A DNA stretch of 49,418 nt from Lingula anatina (GCF_001039355.2 NW_019773658.1:1-49418), one strand, 5' to 3'; shown: positions 23,545 to 38,500, counted from the first letter of the stretch. A program made the numbers and translations. The notes: a model not told the origin generated them from the letters alone.

Positions 23545-26500
23545 GAACAGGTCCCCCTGACATTGGTGGAGGGGGTGGGGGAGGAGGAGGGGCCACAGAT
23601 TTTGTGGTGGAAGCTGTGGCCAGGGCAGATGCTGCTGTGTTGAACCCCATCTTAGCATCATCTGGCAGACTGCCACTTTTCATATATTGCTGAAGTTTTT
23701 CTCTCTCTTGCCGTTCTTGTTCGAGCTGTCAAAGAAGCAAGGGTGAAACGAGATTTATTTTTCCATAATGCTTATCAGACTTATTACTGTATGCAAGCAT
23801 TATTTCTGAAAATGGAAAACTCTGAACAAAGGAAGTATAATAAGTCATGATTTCTAAGTAGGCAGTTCAACTGACAAATGTACAGACATTTAGCAGAAAC
23901 CAAAGTCATTTCCATTGCACTACTTAAACTTGAACAGGCAAATTCCAGTAAACATATAAAAACATTCTCCAACTTTGCAATTATCAATTACTATTATCAT
24001 CTTTATTGTGTTTAAATTTTTTAATTAAAGCAAACTTTGGTTTTGTAATTGTAACATTTAATTTTTATTCAAAAATAAAAATTATTATTATCATTATCAA
24101 TATTATCATCATTATTATTATCAAAAAAGAAAACATATATTTAAAAGGTCTCACCAGTCCCTTGAGTTCTTCATATGTACTTGTAAGTTCTGCAATCTGT
24201 TGTTTGGCGTCTCCATGAGCTGAGGCCTCCCTCTCCAACCTGTTCTTCATTTTGTTCAGTGTTGTTATCACATCTTCCTGTAAAACAGAATATGCATTCC
24301 AGTCAAAAAACACTATCAATGCCTCATTTTTAAACTATCTCTTCTTGACATGATACCTAATCAAAAATTTTTGAAATAAATTTGTGATCAAGTGATCTAA
24401 TCATTTTGTACACAAACCATCATCAGATTTTTCTAACTTTAGTGAAGAGATGAGATCACTACAGCTGATTGAAGTAATAGATCAGTTATTTAATATATGT
24501 ATATCAATACTGTATTATGATAGAATCAATCCATTTCTCTGTTTCTGTTGAACTTTATTTAATGCTTTTTTCTTTAACCAAAAGGAGCTCTTTCTCCCTT
24601 ACTTTTAATAAAAATGATAAATCTTGAAAAAAAAACTATTAGAAAAACCAAACCGTTTGAAGATTTTAATTAATCACAGTCTTGATGCATCCTATAAGAC
24701 TGGGACCTACTTTTTTCTGGGAAGAACTCACATTTTTTCAGTATAGGAATGGGCAGACGTTTCCCCTGTGTCACTCTGAAATGGACTCACCTTCTCCTGT
24801 GTCTTGATGTCACACTCTCTCTCTTTTTTCTGAAGTTTGGAGGCCAGTTCATCATTTTCTCTCTGCACATCCCTCATCTTCTGCTGAATTGCCTTGATCT
24901 CATTCTCCTGTGCCAGTCTACAAGAACAAAATTCTGATTTAAAAAAGTATTATACATTTGTTTATTCCATAATTTCCTATTTATGCCTGCCCCTCTACTT
25001 TCACTTAACATCTTTTGTCTGATTTTTCAAGGCACACATTTCGTCTTGACAATTTTTTCAATTAAAAAAATACATTCAACAGTTCATTCTTCATGCATGG
25101 AAACCAGAAAAGATGACAAACAAAAGAAAAAGTTCACTTCATTTCACTAAAAGAAAAAAAAATCACAATTTTTTTGGTGAAGAGAAGAACACAGCTGTAG
25201 TATGAGACTGCATTTTTAACTTTGTCAAAAGTTTGGAAAATTTTGCTTTAAAAATGTCTGCATACCTCTTGTAACTGAAATATTATGACAGCACTAATGT
25301 AGTAACACTATGAAAATTTAGGACATTTCCAACATTTTTGTTCAACAAGAAATGCAAGGAAGCAAATGCTTTAACACCTTGCACTTAGAAACTCCAGGAA
25401 AAGACACATGCTGATTTTTATAATTTGGATATTGTGTTTCATCGGTGAAGGAAATGTTACCAGTACAACATTTGACTTGCTGAAAGCTTGCAGTATCACT
25501 TAGCAGTTTTTTCCTAAGGGGAATATGTCAAACTACTAAATCTAGTTCCTTATTAATGGATCCTAATTCTGTGAACAGTTTTAGATATGGTGCACCTTTC
25601 TGATAAATAGGAAACGGTATAAGTTTAAAGGAAAATTACTTTTTTTGCTATATGAAGGTCTAAAATGCATTGTATGACTTTAATTTTTTTAAAAACACAT
25701 TTTAAGGTATTTCATTATACTTTAAGTCGGTCTTTATTCCAAACTGTTTTCTGAAGACAAACCATTTACCCTTGCTGCATGCCTTGAGCAGTATCACTCA
25801 GACTCATGACTCATTTTTTCATTTACTTTTTTAGGGGGTCAAATAAAAGGTAGCCAATATTACCATCTCCAATTGTTTGGGTGAATTTTAGATAATTATG
25901 CTCCCTATAGTTAAAACTAGTGCATAACACTTGGGAATCAATTACAAATACCATGAATACAAAATATATGTGAATGTGAAGCATTGGCATCATACATTAC
26001 AATGAATTAAACACTATTTCTTACTGTTTGATAATTTGATTGACATCAATGTCAAGTGGTGCCACATCTGGGTTGATGGCATTCTTCTGCTGTAGTGCAA
26101 TCTGCTGCACTATCCTGTCTATTAACTGCCAATGGTGGAATGCACTGTTCTTCGACACTAGAATGAAAATGATCATTATTCTTTTATTTTGTATATTTTT
26201 CATTTAACACGAGTTGTGGCATGCACTGACGTACAGTATGTATAAGATGTTAGGAGCATGGACCATGCAAAGTTTCTGTTTTCCATTAATATATAATTTT
26301 ATAAACATATAAATAAATATACAAATTATTATCCATGAATTTGAAGTCTAAAACGTAAAACTGACCAATGGCACCACAATCAAACAAAAGACTGACTGAT
26401 GATGCCATTACAATTTTTTTAGGGTAGAGGAAACATATCATCAATCAGACAACAACAATTTCAGATGACAGTGATGTCGCAACTTTTGATGTTTTCTTGG

Positions 26501-29500
26501 AGGACATAAAGATTCAGGTATTGAATTAATATAATAAAACAATGCATTTGGTAAACACATTGTTTTGCAAACCTCAGAAAAGTGATACCAAACAAGGCAC
26601 AGTTCTGCGAAATGTTTACCCTGCAACATCACTATAATTATAGCAACAACAAACCCAAACATATGCTGTTGACACATGTGAAGACTTATAGCATGTGTAA
26701 ACTGAAATAATTCTTCTTGTGAATGAAATATCTCTGAGCAGTATTCTCAAGACTGTTATTGTGCTGTGTTTCTATAAATATCTCACTGAAGCGATACATG
26801 TGTACTGCTGACTGAAACAGTTTCAATGCAACTGAATGAAGAAAAGAAGACACCTTTTTTTGGTCTTAAATTGTCACATACTTTATAGGTACAGATACAA
26901 AAATATTTTTTTCTTTTTAAGAAATAATAGATTTAGAGGTGTTATTAGTTGAAACTACAGCAAAGAAAAGAATAAGACAAACATGAAGCAAGTTTTGCAC
27001 AACATAATATGAAATTAATTTTCAAGGAAAAATGAAAAGAAAGCAGGTCCACTTCTGGCAAAATTCTATATACTAGTAAGTACATGAAGGTTTCATGGTA
27101 AAATATCCACTTTTTCAGAAAAAAAAGAACTTCGCTTTTAAAATAACTGGCTATGGACCTACTCCTTTTTCTCTTTTTTATTCATACGAAATAACACCTG
27201 CATAGGCTACAGCAGTACTGTTTAAGACAACCAGGAAATGTAAAAGTGTGCGGAGTACAATCAAGAAACCTCACTTACAAGGTAACATGAGCAGATGATG
27301 GAGGATGGACAGGAAGTGGGGGTAGGCCAGGGTGAAGCCCAACTTCTTCTTCAAAATGTCAAACATGGCAGTTGCACTACGGGTGTCAATGTGATCCTGC
27401 AATGGGAAACAATACTTTGTAAGAAAAAAAATATAAAGATATATAAATGGAAACTGGCGGTTAATGGTGCACTCTTTTTAAGTGCAATAATGGAAGGTAA
27501 CACTATACATAAACACTGTTGAGGCACGTACATTTTTAAGATATAAATTATTATCATTATTTTATCATTACTGTTGATTTAATAAAAATAAGACCATGGG
27601 TCCTGCAGCTTAACAAACAATTACAAAGGTAACAGGGAGACAATTTTTAGATGTTATTTTGGTATGAAAAACAGTGGTGGAAGAGAGGAAAAAAAACAAG
27701 AATTCAACTGATGAAGTAAATGCAACAGTAAAATCTTTTAAGTTACTTTTGAGTTTTTTCAGTACAATATCAATGGAAAACATATTTTCAATTAGTAAAT
27801 GTATCTTAATTAACTGTGCATTATGTAGAACATTTACAAAGGATTAAGTCATACTTATGTTGATTCTTTTTTTAACTACTTAAAAAATAACAAGTGTGAG
27901 CCAGTAAACATATGTATCTTTCTTTTTTCTTATCTGTAATAATCTATAGCAAAACTTATTAAATGACCAGTTGAATGGACAAGCACAGCATGGCATACTG
28001 CCATGGTGACAAATTCTTCTCTTATCAAACTACCTACCTGGTCAAATCTCTTGGCCAGCTCTTTTTCATCTTCATTTCTAACCATTTCAAAGAAATCAAT
28101 ATGTCTGGAAATACAGATATTCTACCTTTAAACACTTTGAAATAACTTTAAGAAAAAAAAAGATATCTAGTTTCTGAATAGCAAAATGGCAAACTACAAA
28201 CTGTGACCATTTCACACAAGAAATAAGACATCAGTTTCAATATAGATTTCCCTTTTATGTGCGTTTGCAAGGCAACTGATGCCTGCAATCGGTTCTTACA
28301 GAAAAAATAGTCAGAGCTACCACAAAAACATTCATCCTAACTGTGTGAATTAACACATTTTACCTGTCAAGTGTGACATTTTCATGAGAGCGCAATTTTT
28401 CTAGAACAGGCTGGAGCCCTAGCATCAAGAACTCATAGCGTAAGTGGATGCGGAATTCAAGATGGTCCTGAAAGAAAGACAAAGAATGAATTACAGTATT
28501 ATATGAAGTGTAACCATCTACCTGCACTGTTTTCTGCCAACCTTATCCTAAAGGATAAAATTAATATCAAGAAAAAAACCAAGTGAAAAACATTGGTAGT
28601 TCATTCCCTTCTTTTCCATTTAATTTTTTGACATATAGTAATATTTCTGAAGTATATCCACAGCTGAGTATATTACACATAGGATAACACTGTTGAACAA
28701 GTCCTTCCTTTCCTGCAACACTGGAAGAAAAATGTGCTCTCCAACTGTAATGAAAGAAAAACATGCTAAGTTCTCTAAAACAAAACCAAACACTGCTGTC
28801 TCAAGAGAAAACATATACACCCTAAGCATTTTTGTTATGTAATGGTTTCTATTTTGAGTGACATTCTAGACGAGATGCACCCAACAGTGAAATAGAACAT
28901 GTCACGTCCAAGAAATGAGCTGGAAAATGCTTGTCAACTTGTACTAGGTAAACCTGGACAACTGAACTATTTGACATCTGTTTTGTTTTCAGTTTTTCAT
29001 CAAACATTTGCAATTCTAAACAACGTAACTAAGAAACTTATTGATTTTTTAAAGACTGTTATTTCTATCTTTACATCTTTTAACATATTACAGACCTCCA
29101 TGAAACAACATATCTGATGTAAATTTAAAAGAGAAAACATCATCACTAATGGAATACCATTCTCTTGGTTTCCACCATATATTGTTGGTAAACATCCATT
29201 GGAACCACAACAGTTTTATCCTTATTAGATTTTTACCAGGGAGAGACAAGACTAGCAAAACAATAAAACAACACAGGGGACATTCCATGGTATCTGTTTA
29301 CAGTAAAAAGAACCGAAACTGAGTTATTTGAAGCAATGAAAATGAAGTCACTCCAGTTTTGTCATTTATGGTTAATCACCCTGGTGTTCACTAATGGCCA
29401 CTAGTGGCAATGTAAGGCAGCAAGAGGTATCAATTATATAACTTACATCCCCAGAGCTTAATCATCACACCATGTTTTCACCATGTTTTGGTCCCTGAGA

Positions 29501-32500
29501 CCAGAGTTAATCAACACGTTTACCTCTTGTTCAATTGAAAAAAAAGTCTATTCTATCCTTATTTAAGGCTGCAGGCCCGTAGCCAGGGGGGATTCGGGGG
29601 GGTTAGAAAGAACCGCCCCTTTTGCTGGAAAAAGGTCCACTCTGGGTAAAATTTGATCTATGTACATGAAGTTTTTATGAAAAAAGGTCCACTTTTTCAG
29701 AGAAAGAACCCCCCTTTTGAAATTGCTGGCTATGGGCCTGGGCTGTGTTGTGATTAAAAGTTATCAGTCCAGCAGNCAGTTTATACATACATAATTTTGT
29801 CAGGTACATATATTAGTAATAAAGTCTATAATGAAGAATATCTCATACGCTGCTTCTTCGTTGATTCTGTTTTGCTCAACACTAGAACTGCATGTACGCC
29901 ATAATACCCATGAGGGTTTGAATTACTGAATGACTGGAGAAAGAAAATTGAGGTGGTTGAATAAACAAACTACAAGAGTCCCACTGTGAAGTTATCAGCT
30001 GATTAATCATATGGCACCACCAGAGTAGAATTTAACTTCTTAATTTGTTACATTGGGGTCATTTTACAAAATTTTTGGCTATTGTGGCAATTACAGCATT
30101 TCCTTTTAATGTATAAATAATAAAATGCCTACAATCAGCCAAACAGTTTAACATAAATAAAGTCTTTTACCGATCAAAATGATTACAACTTAATAAAAAA
30201 TACAGGACGGGAAATTTCATTAACTCACAAAAAAAGACCCAAGAAAATTTGCCTATTTCACGCTTCAGCAAGCATCCTGGCATGGAATTCTCTATGTGTT
30301 CACAAATTCAAGTGCAATGAATGGATAACAAAAGAAAAAAAAACTCTAAAAAGAAAGTTGTCTTCATGTCAGAATTTTTTCTATTTGGTATGACTTTGTG
30401 GGACAAACCAATCTGACAAAAATCAGTGTCCTCAACTTCCTGGGATCTATTATTTCATCTTTTTTCCTAGTATAGGTGCCACATTCATAGGAATATAAGT
30501 TATACAACTCTGATTATTCAGTCTCGAAAGTCAAGAATAACTCCACCATCTGATAATCACTTTTAGTGTATCATCTTTTAATCAAAATAATCTCATAAAG
30601 TCAAGCAAGTTCACAGTAATTCCTAGTTACACCCTCAATCAGCATATGTAATCTCCAACAACAGGTGGTTGAAGGGGGTCAGCGCGCTGTGCCGAGGGTT
30701 CGCTGTGCCGAGGGTTCGCTGTGCCGACAAAACTGGAAAATTGGTCTAAAATCGGCTAAGTTTTTCCGGAGCCCCAAAATCAAAGGTTCGCTATGCCGAA
30801 GGTTCGCTGTGCCGAAAGGATCTGGTTCGCTGTGCCGAAAGGGTCGCTGCGCCGAGGGTTCGCTGCGCCGAAGAAGTCGGCTACCCATCACCCATTGTGC
30901 TTGTTATGTAACGTGACGAGCAGTGGCCTTTTTTTAAATAAACGAGTTTAAAAAGTTCTCTTCTTCCATCCGTACCATTTGAATTTGTTAAAACTGCGCA
31001 TTGAAAGTTTATCCTTATGGACATAAACATCTTAAATCGCTTTAAATAATCAGTTCTGTAAGTTAATTTATTAATTATTTTTGGCACTATGGGCGTCACC
31101 CACTTTAGGAAATTACTGAAAAGAAAACATCTTTTTATTTATTATCATTATACTTTTAGTAGTCGTAATTGTCACTTGCAGTTATTTTAGCTTCGTATTT
31201 TTGTTATTATCTATCTAATTACTATTTATTATTGATTTAATGACATATAGTTTTATATTTGTGTGCTGTGTTACTTTTGATAATTAATTGCGTTGGCCAA
31301 CTAGCACATGTACCTCTCAGAACTGATAAAGATACTTATTTAAATGTCAGAATACGTAACGAAATATCATTTATTGCATGCATGTCTGTGAGCGGGGGGA
31401 GGGGAAACCCTTGATTATAAATGTAAGGATAATTCGTTCGAATGCTAACATATATTGGAATCAAATTTTCTTTAGTTAAGACGGCAAGTGATGCATATTT
31501 ATTTTCATATTGCTATGCCATTTCAGTTTTTAATATAAAGTTTTTACAAAGTTTATTTTTCATATTGTATATTTTGTAGGGCCTACATTTATGGACTAAA
31601 TTATCCTTCACCTTTGTATTTAGGGGTTTTAGGAAATTGTCCAAAGAATATTTTTTTGAATCTATCAGCACTACGTTTTAGCACTGTGTATCTTTATCAA
31701 GGAATTCTTTTCTGTTTGAAATAAACATCTTATAAATGTCATAAATATCTTTTCGATCTTTCCAAATAAATCCTTCAATATTGTAATAACTGTCATAAAT
31801 CCCTTTTTGATCTTTCAAAATAAACCACCCAAAAATAGTTAATATTTGATCCATTATTTTTGCTATAGTCATACACCAAAGTATTTTTGATATTTTGGGC
31901 TATCTAACTCTACGATGGCTTCGGCATAGCGAGCCGTCGACGCAGCGAACCTTTCGGCACAAAATATAAACAATCGGCATAGCGAACCCTCGGCATAGCG
32001 AACCTTCGGCTCAGCGAACCCTCAGCACAGCGAACCTTCGGCATAGCGAACCCTCGGCACAGCGAACCTTCGGCATAGCGAACCCTCGGCATAGCGAACC
32101 TTCGGCATAGCGAAGCGCACCCGGTTGAAGTACATACTAGCAGTTGCGAAGTATTTCCAATCATTTCAGTTAAAACTTATTCAACACTGAAACAGTAACA
32201 CAGTCAAAAGCCTGGACTACTCTCTCCAATTATTGTTTACTGAAATCTAAATCAACACCGGCTTACTGCTTCCAGAAGTTTTGACTACTCTGGCCTTTCA
32301 TGACTGATCAGTTTCTTGTAATGACCATGGGGCAGGTTAAGACCAGTGTTAACCTCTCAGTGACCATACTAGGAGTGATATTATAACATAATAGCTTCAT
32401 ATCACTTGTATCATACTTCCAACCACTCAGCAAAGGTCACACTGGAACAATTTAGTTGGCTGTGATTTCATCTCTCCTCCTTTCTTGGTTCTTTATATTT

Positions 32501-35500
32501 TCTCTACTATACCATGGACTCATCCCAAATGGAACAGATTACTGGAAACCCCCCTACATTATCATACCTCTCACAGCTGACATGAGTTTACAGCAATCCA
32601 TACTTTGATGTACAAAAATCAATTTTATGTAATATTAAATATATATATGAATTAATTATTCATTTGAAGAAAAATTCTCTTTCAAGTCACACAAAAAAGC
32701 AGCACTTTTTACGTAAAATAAGTGTTACATGCAAACCTACAGTAACCCCATTGTAACATGCATTTGAACCGAGTAAAATTAAACTGCATGCCACACCATA
32801 TGTACAACTATGGAAGAAAGTTGAGATATATTATGGAAATCTCCAAACTAGGACCAATCCATCCTTGAAGCTTCAGGTACAATGCTTTCGTTCTTAGAGG
32901 TTTGGTCAAAACAGGGCTCTGATAACAAGAACTTATGTGCAATAAATATTTTTAGGCACAGTAATGCAACAACTGGTTTGGCCATCCTATGACCAATTTG
33001 TAATTTGTAATAGATCACGCGTCAAGTGCATTCTTCTGAAGACATATTACATTTTTTCCTGTCTGGACCTTTTACTTTTCACTGACACACCCCATCAACA
33101 ATTACCACAGTTATTTCAGTCTCAGCTTTCTGTTCTTTTTTAAATGCTATACTCAATCAAAATAATGCTTTCATAATAAAAATATTTCTGCTTTTTACTC
33201 TTCTTGCATTATATAGCATTAATTAAATTAAAAAAAAAAATTCAAAGATCCCCAATCATTCAGTATCTTTTAAATAACATAAAAATAAATTAGATCATTC
33301 TTAATAGCCAAAGTGGTGATTTTAAGTGATCCTTGATAGAGCCACTTGAGTAAAATTTACTGTTTTAAAGTGGTTGTCCTTACTGTAATAGATCATGTTT
33401 AAGTGCATTCTTTTGACAAAATATGGCATTTTTCCTGTCTGGATCATCAAACTTTCTCGCCAAGGTACCTTCTCATTAATTACCATTTTGTGACATATGG
33501 TCTGTGCTAACTTTTTCCAGTAAAACTGCACTCTGAACAAATTTTGCTTCTTAAAAAAGCAATGATTCATAAAATCTGCTTTAAGCAATAGAACATATAT
33601 GTAAAGCAATTAAGTCAAATGAATTAAAACATCAGTTAACATCACACTCAAACCTGACACATCAAAATCAACACAAAGCATAAATCAAACAACAAAATAC
33701 CCTAAATGCAAAAGTATCAATCAATTTAAGATGCATAATTCTGGAATATTTTCAAAATCCAAAATAATCAATTACCTTAGCTGCATTATTTCTATTCTTC
33801 ACAGCATAACAGGCATACAGACATTCATAGACACGGCCATCCAGTGCCCACAGTTTGAACAGAGAAATCAGCCAGTATACTAAGCAGGCTTGTCTAGGAA
33901 TGCTGGGTAGGTCACTCAGAAAGGTCAGAACATGTGGAGAGAGAGCTGGTTGCCATGGCAACTTAGCGTAGAGGGAGGGAAGACCCTAACTGTGGCATAC
34001 TGACTCTCCATAACTTTACTTACGGTTTTATATTTAAGCATTAAAATAAATGCCTTTGAAAAAATGAGCAAGGATTTGTACCATGCTTTTTCCTGGACAA
34101 GATCTATGTTAACAAAGTTACTTAAAGTGTCTTGCATAACTTCACAGACTCCTTTTTTCTTTTTTGTAATGAAACCCCTCTGCATGCATTGTATAACAAT
34201 TACTCTGCAAACCTACAACAGCAAACCTGCATTCCAACAATCAGAAACCCTTAAAACTGAATCAGCTTATTGGGCCATGAACAAAACCAACAAACTGAAA
34301 TAAAACACTGAAGTATGAGTGTGCAAGAAGCATCACATCCCAACGCAATTTAGAAATTGCACCAGTGCAGCACACCTACCACAATGAGCCCTGCCATACT
34401 CACTCACCTCATTGGTTGTGTTCTCAGTGCAGTCTTCAAACTGTCCACAACTGTCAGGCGGTGTGACATCTCCTCTGTCCTGTCACCAAAGAACACCTGT
34501 GAATAGCAAACCAATGGGTCATCTTCATTCTTGCCATTCAATGATATAAATATAACAAGGCATTTTTAGAGAAAGATCAGGAGAAAATCAAATATTGTCT
34601 TGGTTGTCGTTTTTTTTTCCCACAAGGCATGACAGTATGGCACTTCATCAAATCTCAATCACAAGACTGATTCACCTCTGTGAGTTTTGAAAGTTTACAT
34701 ATTTTAATTTTTTTAGAAATAATTTTACTTTTTTACCATCATCATACAAGCAACAATGAAATCCTTATCTCAGAGTCTACTTACTGTTGCTGTGGCCATC
34801 GCCTGGACCCTGTCTATGTAGTAGTCTGGCCAGCTGATAGAGTTTGGGTCTTCTTGCTCCTACAGATAGATAAGAAGAAAATTTAGTACCAAGCTGCAGT
34901 GATATGTCTCACTCTTTTAAGTAAATTATGTATATAATACTCTTTCTTGAAATGCAGGGTTGATTGTTTTAATAATAATAAATATTCGTGCTTGCCTGAC
35001 TTTGAAATAGGACAGTAAGAGTTGAAAATATGAACCAAATGGTATGTCATCTATAGCCTCAATAATGTCCACTGATGATAGTACTAATAAATGTAACAAC
35101 TTGCTGAAATTCTAATATTATCTTGTTTATTGTGGGGAAAGTGGAACAAATTAGGCATAATAACTCACTTTGGTTTTATTTGCCCAGCTCTGCAAGCATT
35201 TACAAGAAAATAGTGGGTCATGGTACAATAATGATTCTAATGGGATTGAAAACATTTTTAAAACATTCAACTAGGAGTCTTCTTTCTTTATATACATGAA
35301 AGTTACCATTTATATGCACAACTAATTTTGCAAACAAGATGGCATGGCACAACTTTGGTTGTGAAATTGATAAAAAATGAAGGACTGGAAGGGACATGGG
35401 CAGTGTACTCGTTAGAGAGTTAGAAGTGTAGAAAGGAAAGGGGGGTGCTTTTTTGATGAGCAAACTTAAATTTTATTCATGAAATTTTCTTCAAAGCAAT

Positions 35501-38500
35501 ACACTGCCAGCTAATATAAGAGTTAATTGCACACCAATATGTCATGTACCAAATTCCACATACTCAATATATCACCTGTATTTGCTATTCAACTTGTAAT
35601 ATTTTTACCACCATATCTCCATCTATTTCAATCAGAACATCATGAATGACTACTCCAAATATCAATAATGAACAATAGTATGACGTTCTGAGAGGTCTTT
35701 GATATTTTCTTTTTTTTTTCCCTCTTTGTTGGTGACTAATTCACAAATCAATATGGCAGCAAGATTGGCTCTGTGTCTATACTCAGTGCATCTGTAGTAC
35801 ACATATGACTCAAAGTTGATCAGAACGTGAATTATTGATGAAACACTCTGAGATCAACACGGTGAACCAGACAATATGTTGGGCAAATCTGATTCAAACT
35901 TGTGTTTGTAATTTATGGATGTTTATCTATTTGTTTCCTGATAAACTATTATAGCATTTTCTCATTGATTATCTTTCCCTTCTTGGTAGGAACACAAAAT
36001 GTCTTTCTTTCTTCAACCCTGCCTCAATTTTGGCTTTTAACTATGCTTAATTTTCACCAATCTCTTCTGTTCTAATATTTATGCCGTGCTACCACCTACA
36101 CATATTTGTTCAAATATTACCTTTGTATAATCATTGATGTAGATCTCTACAAACCCTGTAGATACTGTAAGAGTACAGATGTCGGCATGTGTTTGTGCTA
36201 CTGAAACCATCCATGTGCAGGATCTTTCTAATCACAGCAGGTTCTTTCTAATCACATGCTATCAATTTTAAACTATGCTTTTGATCAATGCGTTTCATCC
36301 GCAGCAATTCCAGGAATCACTTTCTTAGGCATTTTTCCCCATACTGACCCAATGTATTTTAATTGGTAAAAGCAGTCTGAGGATTTTCTTGAAAGGGAGG
36401 GTGGAAATACCTGACAAATGGTTTGGCTTCCTTTGCGAAGTCTTCTGTTGGTCCAAGGGGTGAGGCAGCCATTAAGTGGAGCTGTCAAACTGACATTTTG
36501 TGAGCACTTACAATATTTGGACATTATCAATTTCCTGCAGCATTTTGGTTATAACAGTTTCTTTAAAACAACTGGCTGTCAGCTAAGATTAGGGTTATTT
36601 GCACTATAATATTTTGGTGTCTATCAAGTCAACTTATTCAAAGAGTGAGGCTTACTGCGTCTTACAAATGTAGCTGTTATGTAGAAAATATACAATAAAC
36701 GAGCAATGAAATGAAACAAACCTGATGGAATTCTTTACAGCATCATTTTGCAGTACATTTGACAGTTTCTAAAATTTATACTAAGATACATTTAGGAAGG
36801 AAAATTGGCCTCCATTAACAGATGCAAATAATATTTCAATTTGATGTTCTTTTAATGGTATTTTCATAATTTAGTAGTGAATAATGAACAGAAGAGAACC
36901 AATACTGATGAGACTAAGTTATTATATTAATTCTCTTTAATGATGCAATGATTAATCTCTATTGTCTGATATGCCTCAGTTAATATGCCATTATATTTCT
37001 TCATCCATCATTATCTGAACTTTTCTATCTGTCCACAAAACCCATTTTAACAAAAACTATATGATCTCTGTAAATAATATTACAGCTCATCCTTGAATAA
37101 GTGCAATAACATTCTGCAAATTTAATACTACACAAAGAAGGGAAATTAAAAAGTCCTAAGCATAGACATCTCCCACCATTCTTATTTCTAATATCTACAA
37201 CAGATATAATAAGCTGATCAACAGCAGCTAGGCTGATAGCTAATATATACATTTATTCCAATTGGTTTATAATGTTCCAGTAGGCCATTACAAATCATAA
37301 TGATGAAAATCTTCCTGTGACTGACAGTTTGTAATTAAGAATTTTTCTATTCAGTGATTTTTGACCACAAGAGAATAATTCAGTAGTGCTTTTTATGAAT
37401 GTTAAGGTCTGTGGTGAATGGAGAATATATCCCAGTGTGTATGTGTATACTCAGTATATACCCTCTTCAGGCCCATAGCCAGCAATTTTAAAAAGGGGTT
37501 CTTTTTCTGAAAATGTGGACCTTTTCCCATAAAAACTTCATGTACCAAGATCAAATTTTACCCAGAGTGGACCTTTTCCCAGTAAAAGGGGCGGTTCTTT
37601 CGAAACCCCTGAACCCCCCCTGGCTACGGGCCTGGACTTCTAGATGGAAATGATAAAACAAAGCATAAAATAAAGTGTTTTAATAAGTAAAATGTTATCT
37701 ATTCCCCAGTAACAATATGAACTGCAGTGATTATGAATAACACCTGTTTGTATATCAATACCAATAAGGGTCTGACATAAAGGATGTTCATTAAAATTAA
37801 TTTAAAATCCTCATGTGAATTTTACTTAGTTTGTCATGTCTGTGTTTTCACCATTGGTGTGATACACAGGGTGCTGATCTTAGCATTTCTATAGATATTC
37901 TCACTATATGCGTGATATTCAGGGAGAGGATCTTAACATCTCCATAGATACTCTCAACAAAGGTATGATACACAGGGTGCAAATCTAAATATTTCAAAAG
38001 ATATTCTCAACATGAGCATGATACTCAGGTGGCTGATCTAAACAAACTGGCTCAAAAATTATGACATGACAAGAGGGGAAAGAAAAACGGGTTCCAGTTA
38101 GCTAAATGTGCAGCTACGTGTTCCATCTGTTTTAAGAATGTGAAATTTTTACAAACTGTATGAAATGGGACAAAAAAATCATGTACGTGATTTCTGTCCT
38201 CCACAATTCAAAATCTGTTTATCCTTATGACCAAAACTGTTTTCCTGAAAATGATATATTGTATCTAAATGAAGGAAATGAACCACAGCCTGTTAATAAG
38301 ACGGCAATCAAGGGCCTCAGTAACACCATAAGGTTACTAAATCTTCCTTCATGAATCACCTACACTCAACTATAGCCTGATCAATACTGTCTAGCTAGGG
38401 CATTACTGTACGTCTTGTAAGTCAACTAAGTCATTACTCACTATGGATCTGTTATGTGATTAATCTATACACCAGCACCCTGAGAATCATGCATTTGAAA

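Larger units (their letters stand above)
30667..32130. mobile_element. Foldback-type DNA transposon with 8-bp target duplication
   Basis: The element spans 30675-32122 (1,448 bp). It is bracketed by a perfect direct 8-mer GGTTGAAG at 30667-30674 and 32123-32130. The left arm (to ~30890) is built of a roughly 16-bp unit, TTCGCTGTGCCGAAGG with R/A/G variants. The right arm (31916-32122) carries the same unit in reverse, CCTTCGGCATAGCGAA, about eleven times. Ends match imperfectly: GGGGTCAGCGCGCTGTGCC at the left against GGGTGCGCTTCGCTATGCC at the right read inward. The middle (~30900-31910) is AT-rich and has no transposase-like ORF. Long inverted arms made of tandem subunits around a unique centre is the architecture of foldback elements. 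The 8-bp duplication also fits hAT, P or Merlin transposases acting in trans. Confidence 0.9.

Noticed and set aside
23203-23643. 146-codon plus-strand ORF across GA, CA and G-rich tracts
   Set aside because: It is the antisense of the FH1 exon plus microsatellites; low-complexity shadow.
28541-28568. 26-bp micro-exon candidate in the DAAM FH3 intron (AG...GTAGAT borders)
   Set aside because: In the only phase that would fit the next exon it contains an immediate stop.
31910-32164. 84-codon minus-strand ORF rich in [15 protein letters not shown] repeats
   Set aside because: It is the translation of the foldback arm's 16-bp tandem unit; the repeat explains the open frame.
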